From Terriglobia bacterium (GTDB taxonomy: Bacteria > Acidobacteriota > Terriglobia > Bryobacterales > Bryobacteraceae): a stretch of 64,000 bases of DNA. Positions within the stretch are counted from its first letter, which is position 1, and the number at the start of each line of letters is the position of its first letter. A program made the translations under genes and the position numbers. The stretch spans positions 29,927-93,926 of the forward strand of contig JANXYJ010000014.1 of the NCBI GenBank assembly GCA_025350105.1, read 5' to 3'. Under the pieces are notes generated by a model, which worked only from the letters and a program-made list of their open reading frames with translations, had not been told where the DNA came from and ran no database searches. This document shows, piece after piece, positions 58,177 through 64,000 of this stretch.

Positions 58177-59175
58177 CTAATTGGATTTCGGCGGAGCAAC
58201 CGGCATGCCCGGCGAAATCCGCGGCGTGGGCATGAAAAATTTTGGATTCTCCACTGCCGGCTCAAACCGTTTACTGGTACTTTGCATCCATTCGTTCATG
58301 TGTTGATTTTTAACTTCCTGGATCACCGGCTCGGAAACTTCGTTCATCGGCGGGATCTTTTTTTCTTCCAAGCGGAAGATGTAGTAGGCCCCCGGTTGCC
58401 GCCACGGATCGGACACCTCGCCTTGCTTCATGGCGAAAATCATCCGCTTCAAGGCATCTGGTTGCTGGCTGTCCGCGCCCACGGTGCCGAAATCACCGCC
58501 GTTGGTTTTGAACTTGGGATCGTCGGTATATTCCACGGCAAGTTTGGCGAAATCGCCGCCGGCGCGAATCTTCGCCACCACTTCATCCGCTAGTTTACGC
58601 GCCGCCTCTTCACTACGCTGCACATTGCCGGAGGCAGACTCGGCCGCCGCACGCGCAATGTCTTCCAGTGATGCGCCAGACTTACCGATGGTGCCCGTGC
58701 CTTCCGGCTTAAACACGATGGAGATCACCTTCAGCTTGGCCTGCTGAAAGCGCGCGCCATTGGCGGCGTAATAATTCTTGATGGTGTCAGGATCGGGAAT
58801 GTAGTTGTTGTGCACGTAGCTAACCATGGCGGAGGCCAAGGCGTTCGCGCGCATCAATTCCAGCTGCTCTTTCACCGGACTCTGTTCGGCCAGTTTCGCT
58901 TTTTCCGCTTCATTTGCCAGGTGCCGCATCAAAAAAAGCTGTTGCACCGCCATTTTCGGATTCTGTTCGTACATGCGCGAAAACTCCGGCGGCATGATTT
59001 GCAGAGACCGCCGGATTTCGCCGGCAGTCACAGATTGGCCGTCTACCTTGGCCACTACGGCATCATCGGGAACGTTCAGCGGCGAATCGAGCAGAGGCCC
59101 TTGAGCATGAACCATGCCTGCGGATAGCGACAAACCAATCCACACGGCCAGGCGGCGGAGTTGCAACATTTTCAT
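58177..59175 (-). CDS. PpiC-type peptidyl-prolyl isomerase (SurA-like parvulin)
   Basis: Periplasmic folding factor for outer-membrane or exported proteins. Seen: 332 residues. A signal peptide ends near GMVHAQGPL, an N-terminal SurA_N-like helical part covers about 35-140 (VDGQSVTAGEIRRSLQIMPP), and the rotamase domain covers about 140-275, with KLKVISIVFKPEG, GGDFAKLAVEYTDDPKF and GGDFGTVGADSQQPDALKRM. The end is Pro-rich (MPTPRISPGMPVAPPKSN). Start ATG 59175. Divergent from the sugar-kinase operon. Confidence 0.93.
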   Translation of the reverse strand: MKMLQLRRLAVWIGLSLSAGMVHAQGPLLDSPLNVPDDAVVAKVDGQSVTAGEIRRSLQIMPPEFSRMYEQNPKMAVQQLFLMRHLANEAEKAKLAEQSPVKEQLELMRANALASAMVSYVHNNYIPDPDTIKNYYAANGARFQQAKLKVISIVFKPEGTGTIGKSGASLEDIARAAAESASGNVQRSEEAARKLADEVVAKIRAGGDFAKLAVEYTDDPKFKTNGGDFGTVGADSQQPDALKRMIFAMKQGEVSDPWRQPGAYYIFRLEEKKIPPMNEVSEPVIQEVKNQHMNEWMQSTSKRFEPAVENPKFFMPTPRISPGMPVAPPKSN

Positions 59176-59228
59176 AAGCTATTTCAAATTTATCAGGTTC
59201 GCGGCTACCATTGGTCTGAGCACCAATA

Positions 59229-60215
59229 ATGACGCAATGGTACCTGGGCATGGATGGTGGCCAATCCAGCACGAAAGCATTGATCGCGGATGACCACGGC
59301 CATGTGCGCGGCGCGGGTGAGGCTGGGCCGTGCAATCACGTGGCGACGGAGTTGAGCCAGACACGCTTTCGCGAAGCCGTGCAGAGCTGCTTGCAATCCG
59401 CTCTGCAGGTGGCGGGTTTGCCCAGCAACACAAATTTTCACGCGGCTTGTTTAGGCATGAGCGGCGGCCCCGCAGATAAAGAAGCGTTGGCGCGGGAAAT
59501 CGTGCCGGCAGAAAAACTCCTTGTCACCACCGATGCGCATGTGGCGCTGACCGGCGCAACCGCTGGCAAGCCTGGCGTTGTGGCCATTTCCGGCACCGGA
59601 TCGATTGCCTATGGCCGCAACGCCGCAGGGAAGTTAGCGCGCGCAGGCGGCTGGGGCTACGTCTTTGGCGATGAAGGCGGCGCGTTCGATCTGGTTCGGC
59701 AAGCCGTGCGCGCCGCGCTGCGCAACGAAGAGGGCTGGGGACCGAAGACGCATCTGCGCACCATGTTGTTAGACGCCACCGGCGCAACCAGCATGAACGA
59801 ACTGTTGCATCGTTTCTATACACCGGAGTATCCGCGGCGCAGGATCGCAGCGTATGCGGAGTTGGTGGATGGATGTGCGCTAAAAGGCGACGCGGTGGCG
59901 CAAGATATTCTGAAGGATTCCGCGCATCATCTTGCAACCTGCGTGGCTGCGGTGCGCAGGCAGCTATTTCTCCGAGGCGAGACCGCGCGGGTTTCATTCA
60001 TCGGCGGCGTCTTTCGCAGCGACATTTTGCGCGAACATTTTCAGCTACTAGTCGAACTGGAAGGCGACGCGCAGGTCTTTTCACCTACCTATGGACCGGC
60101 CGCCGGTGCGTTGTTGGAAGCCTACAGGATGGCCGGGGAGCAAGCGGGTACACCTGCAGGTATTCACAATGTTATTCATGTGGATACACTGATTGATTCG
60201 CCCCCCGGCATTTAA
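59229..60215 (+). CDS. N-acetylglucosamine kinase-like (BadF/BadG/BcrA/BcrD ATPase family)
   Basis: ASKHA-fold kinase, most like N-acetylglucosamine kinases that give GlcNAc 6-phosphate. Seen: 328 residues. Phosphate-1 motif YLGMDGGQSSTKALIADDHG opens the protein, GPCNHV and the second-domain VAISGTGSIAYGRNAAGKL (phosphate-2/adenosine region) follow, then GGWGYVFGDEGGAFDLVRQA, all characteristic of the GlcNAc kinase/BcrAD group. ATG 59229. It is followed after 2 bp by the sulfotransferase gene, so the sugar produced may be related to the sulfation partner, but this is inference. Confidence 0.88.
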   Translation: MTQWYLGMDGGQSSTKALIADDHGHVRGAGEAGPCNHVATELSQTRFREAVQSCLQSALQVAGLPSNTNFHAACLGMSGGPADKEALAREIVPAEKLLVTTDAHVALTGATAGKPGVVAISGTGSIAYGRNAAGKLARAGGWGYVFGDEGGAFDLVRQAVRAALRNEEGWGPKTHLRTMLLDATGATSMNELLHRFYTPEYPRRRIAAYAELVDGCALKGDAVAQDILKDSAHHLATCVAAVRRQLFLRGETARVSFIGGVFRSDILREHFQLLVELEGDAQVFSPTYGPAAGALLEAYRMAGEQAGTPAGIHNVIHVDTLIDSPPGI

Positions 60216-60217
60216 CG

Positions 60218-61228
60218 ATGACCGCAACCACTTCTTCATCGACGATGGCTCCTTTCAAGCGAGTGCCCTTGCCCATGCCCATCCGCTGCCTGGTGGGAGC
60301 CGTTTTCTATGGTGTGATGCGCCCGGGCATTGCCGTGGCGAATCATCTGGGGGTTGCGGACCGCCTGATGAGCAACGCGCACCTGCGCCAGCGCGAACAA
60401 CAAATCAAAAAACCGCCGTTCGGCAATTATGTTCCGAACGAACACGACGTGATTGTGGCCACCTACGCCAAAAGCGGCACCAATTGGATGATGCAGATTG
60501 CGCATCAACTGGCGTTTCATGGCAAGGGAGAATTCGAACACGTTCATTGCGTGGTGCCGTGGCCGGACGCCGCGCCGCCGTTGGGCAAGTACTCCATTCC
60601 GGTGGAGGACCCTCGTGTTTGGATGGCTTCGCCCGAACAGAAGCGCGTGATCAAGACGCATTTGAATTGGGACTTGATTCCTTATTCCGAAACCGCGCGC
60701 TACATTGCGGTGATTCGCGATCCCAAAGATGTTTTCGTTTCCAACTATTTTTTTATGAAAAGCATTATGGGCGTGGCGTGTTTTCCGCGCGACCTTTGGT
60801 ATCGCCTGTTCATCGGCGGTAACAGTCCGGTGGGCGGGTCGTGGGCCGTAAACGCCGCGGGTTATTGGGAACAACGCCACAAGCCCAACGTGCTGGTGCT
60901 TTCGTTCAAGCAAATGAAACAAGACCTGCCAGGCACGGTGAAGAAAGTGGCGGAGTTCATGAACGTCCGGGTATCGCAGACGGTGCTGGATGAAGTGGCC
61001 GCCAAATCTTCTTTTGATTACATGAAGAAGATTGACGCGAAGTTTGGCGTTTGGAAAATGTTTCCGTGGGCTCCCACGCCAACCATGATTCGCAAGGGCG
61101 GACAGGGCGGGTCATCGGAGTTGCTTTCGCTGGCAGAGCAGCGCGAAATTGATGCGGCATGCCAAGCGGAGCTGAAAGAGCTGAACAGCGATCTTCCGTA
61201 CACGGAATTCTGTGACCTGGCGAAATGA
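60218..61228 (+). CDS. PAPS-dependent sulfotransferase
   Basis: Transfers sulfonate from 3'-phosphoadenosine 5'-phosphosulfate (PAPS) to an unknown acceptor, releasing PAP. Seen: 336 residues. A first hydrophobic stretch near 20-45 may be a membrane anchor. The 5'-phosphosulfate loop is KSGTNW at 85-90, the catalytic His is likely in IKTHLNWDL (His 148), and the 3'-phosphate motif is RDPKDVFVSNY at 167-177. Near 287-300 IRKGGQGGSSELLS matches the RKGxxG C-terminal motif of cytosolic-type sulfotransferases. It starts 2 bp after the kinase stop and overlaps the APS kinase-PHP gene (ATGA at 61225), so expression is coupled. Confidence 0.9.
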   Translation: MTATTSSSTMAPFKRVPLPMPIRCLVGAVFYGVMRPGIAVANHLGVADRLMSNAHLRQREQQIKKPPFGNYVPNEHDVIVATYAKSGTNWMMQIAHQLAFHGKGEFEHVHCVVPWPDAAPPLGKYSIPVEDPRVWMASPEQKRVIKTHLNWDLIPYSETARYIAVIRDPKDVFVSNYFFMKSIMGVACFPRDLWYRLFIGGNSPVGGSWAVNAAGYWEQRHKPNVLVLSFKQMKQDLPGTVKKVAEFMNVRVSQTVLDEVAAKSSFDYMKKIDAKFGVWKMFPWAPTPTMIRKGGQGGSSELLSLAEQREIDAACQAELKELNSDLPYTEFCDLAK

Positions 61229-62616
61229 CCATGCGGAAGGGTTTCGTCATTTGGCTTACCGGGATGTCGGGGGCCGGCAAAAGTACCACGGGTCAATTAT
61301 TGGAACAGCGTTTGCGCGCAGCGGGCGTGACGCAAGTGGAAGTGCTGGATGGCGACGCGGTGCGCACGCAGCTTTGCAAAGGGCTGGGCTATAGCAAAGA
61401 AGATCGCGATGAAAATGTCCGGCGGATTGGGTTTGTTTGCGAGTTGCTGGCACGCAACGGAGTAGCGGTGATTGTGGCTGCGATTTCGCCGTATCGCGCG
61501 GCGCGCGACGCGGTGCGCGCACGGGTGGAAACATTTATCGAGGTTCATGTGGATTGTTCGCTGGCGGTTCTGGTGGAGCGGGACGTCAAAGGCCTGTACA
61601 AAAAAGCGCTATCCGGCGAGATTGCGCATTTCACTGGCGTTTCCGATCCGTATGAGGCGCCGCTGGCGGCGGAGGTGGTGATTGATTCGGCCAGCGAAAG
61701 CCCCGAGGAAAGCTTGGACAAGATTTGGAGCGCATTAACGGGGAGAGGTTTGGTGCTAAAAGGTTTGGCGCCCAATTACCGGCCTGCGCCGCTGATTGAT
61801 TTGCATTCGCACACCAACGAGTCTGACGGAACCTTTTCGCCGGCGGAACTGATTGCCGAAGCGCAACGGGTTGGCGTGCGGACCCTGGCGATTACCGATC
61901 ACGATACGTTTGCCGGGTACGATCAGGCCGTGCAGTTTTCCATGGAGGCTGGCGTTCATTTGATTTGCGGTATTGAGCTGTCGACCAAATGGAACGGGAC
62001 GTCAGTGCATTTGCTGGGCTATTTTTTCGATCAGACCAAAATGACCGGGTTCCGCAAATGGATTTTGGAGTTACAAACGTCGCGGAAGGATCGTAACCGG
62101 CGATTGATTGAGCGGCTGCGCGAGGTCGGCGTGAACATCACGATGGAAGAAGTAGATGCGCGCGGCCGCGGCATGACTGGGCGGCCCCATTTCGCGCGGG
62201 TGTTGATGGACAAGGGCTACGTAAGCAGCATTCAGCAGGCTTTTGATGTTTATCTTGCCGATTCCGGCAAAGCTTACGTGGATCGCATGGAGCCACCGTT
62301 TGCCGAAGCCGTGCGCATGATCCGCGACGCAGGCGGCATTACATCCATTGCGCATCCGGTGCGTTGGAATGGCGATTTCGCCGGGGCGCTGCCGGCGCTT
62401 TGCAAAACGGGGCTGCATGCGATTGAGGCGTATCACAGCGATCACAGTTCGGAACAAAGAGAGCATTTTTTGTTTTTGGCGAAACAACACGGCCTGCGCG
62501 TCACCGGTGGTTCGGACTTTCATGGCGCGGTGAAACCCGGCATTCAACTGGGTACGGGGCGGGAGGAGAATGTTTGCGTGCCGGCCGAGGTATTGCTCGC
62601 CTTCCCGCAAGGTTAG
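61225..62616 (+). CDS. cysC: Fusion of adenylyl-sulfate (APS) kinase with PHP-domain phosphoesterase
   Basis: Seen: 463 residues. Residues 1-180 are an APS kinase: P-loop GMSGAGKST at 13-21, LDGDAVR near 41-47, NVRRIGFVCELLARNGV near 64-80, and the substrate segment FTGVSDPYEAP. Residues about 188-463 are a PHP domain of the TrpH/YciV kind with metal-binding positions DLHSHTNESDG (H194, H196, D201), TDHD (225-228), E251, RPHF (H322), AHP (H377), YHSDHS (H404, H407) and GSDFHG (D431, H433). APS kinase makes PAPS. Known members of this PHP group hydrolyse 3',5'-nucleoside bisphosphates such as PAP. Coupled to the sulfotransferase by a 4-bp overlap. Full catalytic sets appear intact. Confidence 0.9.
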   Translation: MTMRKGFVIWLTGMSGAGKSTTGQLLEQRLRAAGVTQVEVLDGDAVRTQLCKGLGYSKEDRDENVRRIGFVCELLARNGVAVIVAAISPYRAARDAVRARVETFIEVHVDCSLAVLVERDVKGLYKKALSGEIAHFTGVSDPYEAPLAAEVVIDSASESPEESLDKIWSALTGRGLVLKGLAPNYRPAPLIDLHSHTNESDGTFSPAELIAEAQRVGVRTLAITDHDTFAGYDQAVQFSMEAGVHLICGIELSTKWNGTSVHLLGYFFDQTKMTGFRKWILELQTSRKDRNRRLIERLREVGVNITMEEVDARGRGMTGRPHFARVLMDKGYVSSIQQAFDVYLADSGKAYVDRMEPPFAEAVRMIRDAGGITSIAHPVRWNGDFAGALPALCKTGLHAIEAYHSDHSSEQREHFLFLAKQHGLRVTGGSDFHGAVKPGIQLGTGREENVCVPAEVLLAFPQG

Positions 62617-62669
62617 GCGTCCGATCTGAAAACGTGCACACGGCGTCTTGTTTTGGTATATTAGCCCGC

Positions 62670-63530
62670 ATGACACATAAAACCATTGCACGCGTTTCCG
62701 CCGCAGCGTTGTTTCTGCTGCTGGCATGGGCAGCCTACACGCAAAACCAACCGCCGAAGCTGGCACTGAAGGCCGTGGCCGCTAACCTTTATATGATTGA
62801 AGGCGACGGCGGCAATGTCGCGGTCTATGTGACCGGCGACGGCGTAGTGCTGGTGGACGACAAATTCGAACAGGATCACGACGCCATTGTGGATGCGGTT
62901 CGCGCAGTGACCACGCAGCCCATTAAGTACGTGATCAACACGCACTATCATGCCGATCATAGCGGCGGCAATCAGCGGATGTCCACCATGAATCTGCAGA
63001 TTATTTCCACCGCGCAATCGCGCATTAATATTCAGAAGAGAATCCAAAGCAACGCGCCGCCGAACGTGCAACCGGCGAATCTGGTGTTTACCGATCAGCA
63101 GTCGGTGTTTGTGGGCGGCAAAGAGATCCGCGCGAAATATTTTGGCCGCGGCCACACCAATGGGGACGCGTTCGTTTATTTCCCGGCCGTGCGTGTGCTA
63201 CACACCGGCGATAATATGGCTGGCACCAATCCTTTGGTTGATTATCCCGGCGGCGGCAGTGTGGTGGAGTGGACCAACACGCTGGACAAAGTGATGAAGG
63301 AATGGGATTTCGACACCGTGATTCCGGGCCACGGCAACGTGACCAACAAAGCTGGCCTGCAGACGTATCGCGATGATGTTGCCAAACTGCGCACCGACGT
63401 GAGCGCGATGGTGAAAGGCGGCAAGTCGCAAGCCGACGTGGCCAAGTTCATGGAAGACAATTACAAGTGGGCTCCTAATAGTCTGCAGCAGCAGTGGAGC
63501 GTTCCGGGCTTCATGACGGAACTGAAGTAG
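62670..63530 (+). CDS. Secreted MBL-fold hydrolase (subclass B3-like layout)
   Basis: Seen: 286 residues from ATG 62670. A signal peptide MTHKTIARVSAAALFLLLAW with a cleavage near AYTQNQ opens the protein. Zinc motif INTHYHADHSGGNQR, then FGRGHTNGDAFVYFPAVRVL and TVIPGHGN give the usual ligands; a Gly/Asn-rich region lies between. A 60-residue C-terminal helical tail ends in FMTELK. It could be a hydrolase for a small ester or a sulfatase-like accessory activity in the operon; the substrate is unknown. It lies 53 bp after the fusion gene. Periplasmic location is likely. Confidence 0.88.
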   Translation: MTHKTIARVSAAALFLLLAWAAYTQNQPPKLALKAVAANLYMIEGDGGNVAVYVTGDGVVLVDDKFEQDHDAIVDAVRAVTTQPIKYVINTHYHADHSGGNQRMSTMNLQIISTAQSRINIQKRIQSNAPPNVQPANLVFTDQQSVFVGGKEIRAKYFGRGHTNGDAFVYFPAVRVLHTGDNMAGTNPLVDYPGGGSVVEWTNTLDKVMKEWDFDTVIPGHGNVTNKAGLQTYRDDVAKLRTDVSAMVKGGKSQADVAKFMEDNYKWAPNSLQQQWSVPGFMTELK

Positions 63531-63857
63531 AACAAAAACCAGATAGAACGTTTAGAACGGTGGATGGCCTTTTTGGCGTCCGCCGTTTTTTTGTGATCGT
63601 GGTCGCCCGTTGCCAGCGATACCAGGGCAGGGGGGCTCCGGCCAGACCGGAGACTCACCGACTGAAGCCGGTGCGACTTCTTGAATTTACAACTCCTGCC
63701 TCCGGTCTGGCGACCGGAGCTACCGCATTGTTGCCGGACAAACACTCACGCACCGCATCGTACTAGTACTTGAAATAGCCCCAAAGTACCGTTGGGGGCG
63801 CGATTGTCATTTGCCTGGTCACAGATGAGTGTTAGCGTTGACACGTAGTGTAGTGCG
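63531..63857. other. Stretch with repeats but no gene
   Basis: About 330 bp between the MBL gene and an IS630 fragment. It contains REP-like palindromes at 63635-63720 and no protein-like frame with a motif. The IS boundary probably lies between 63760 and 63860. Confidence 0.6.
63635..63720. repeat. Pair of REP-like palindromes forming a larger inverted repeat
   Basis: Two palindromic units: CTCCGG-CCAGA-CCGGAG and CTCCGGTC-TGGC-GACCGGAG, separated by about 50 bp. The units are partly complementary to each other, so the stretch can fold into either two small or one large hairpin. They share the CTCCGG/CCGGAG core with the palindrome at 7626-7643. Confidence 0.7.
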
Positions 63858-64000
63858 TCACACAGATTGAACCTTATCAAGAGTGCGGCGAGCCGGGGTG
63901 ACTTTTTCGAGGATGTCGGAGGCTTTGGCAGTCCAGATGAAGGGTTTGGGATCGAGATTGTGCTGGGCGATATAGGTTTGGATCGCGGCAATGAGTTCGG
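63858..64000 (-). pseudogene. IS630 family transposase, C-terminal part (runs off the window)
   Basis: Minus-strand frame, ending at TGA 63858-63860, reads ELIAAIQTYIAQHNLDPKPF, then IWTAKASDILEKVTPARRTL and DKVQSV. The end LIAAIxxYIAxHNxxPKPFxWTAKASDIL is a recognised C-terminal signature of IS630 transposases. The N-terminal part lies beyond the window edge, so whether the element is complete cannot be told. Confidence 0.8.

Overview
The window looks like a chromosome segment of an Acidobacteriota bacterium, most likely the Solibacteres/Bryobacterales group. This is an inference from gene content: two DUF6152 proteins, secreted NHL-propeller paralogues, a Tat-exported amidohydrolase, many small secreted proteins, and short palindromes of the 'gctccggctttagccggag' type that are common in that phylum. 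GC content is high and even throughout. There are no rRNA genes, no tRNA I could defend, and no CRISPR array. Most genes lie on the minus strand.

Layout. 1-4.7 kb: engB (cut by the window edge), lon and clpX on the minus strand. A 32-bp tandem array, made from the 3' end of clpX, sits between clpX and lon. 4.9-24.9 kb: ordinary chromosome. It holds an IclR regulator, a DUF6152 protein with its partner, a DinB-like protein, a dehydratase plus inositol-phosphate synthase pair, a LytTR regulator, a membrane glycosyltransferase-like protein, cytochrome P460, metallo-hydrolases, three NHL-repeat proteins, dnaB, a cyclophilin and an M24 peptidase. 24.9-41.9 kb: an uninterrupted block of about 17 kb of phage head and tail genes. 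There is a terminase pair, portal, scaffold, P22-like capsid protein, connector, tail terminator, tail tube, tail chaperones with a -1 frameshift site, a very short tape measure and large adhesion-rich tail-tip proteins. It has no integrase, repressor, replication or lysis gene. 42-42.8 kb: transposase and other gene debris. 42.8-59.2 kb: housekeeping and envelope genes, including a DUF4139 protein, an outer-membrane barrel, dacB, an MFS transporter, htrA-coaE-folD, an acyl-CoA carboxylase subunit, an AI-2E family permease, a TlpA/DsbD-N pair and PpiC. 59.2-63.5 kb: a plus-strand operon of an N-acetylglucosamine-kinase-like gene, a PAPS-dependent sulfotransferase, a fusion of APS kinase with a PHP phosphoesterase, and a metallo-beta-lactamase-fold protein. 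The window ends in an IS630 transposase fragment.

Two regions stand out. The first is the phage-like block: every frame is open, the tape measure is about the size of that of the Rhodobacter gene transfer agent, and the order of the distal tail genes resembles that agent. It is a candidate gene-transfer-agent-like or domesticated particle, though a decayed or helper-dependent prophage is equally possible from sequence alone. The second is the sulfation operon. The APS kinase-PHP fusion could make PAPS and remove the by-product PAP in one polypeptide, directly beside the sulfotransferase that links the two reactions.

Start codons were revised where a Shine-Dalgarno sequence or signal peptide argued for it, and those choices are stated in each entry. 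No database search was possible, so family names rest on recognised motifs.
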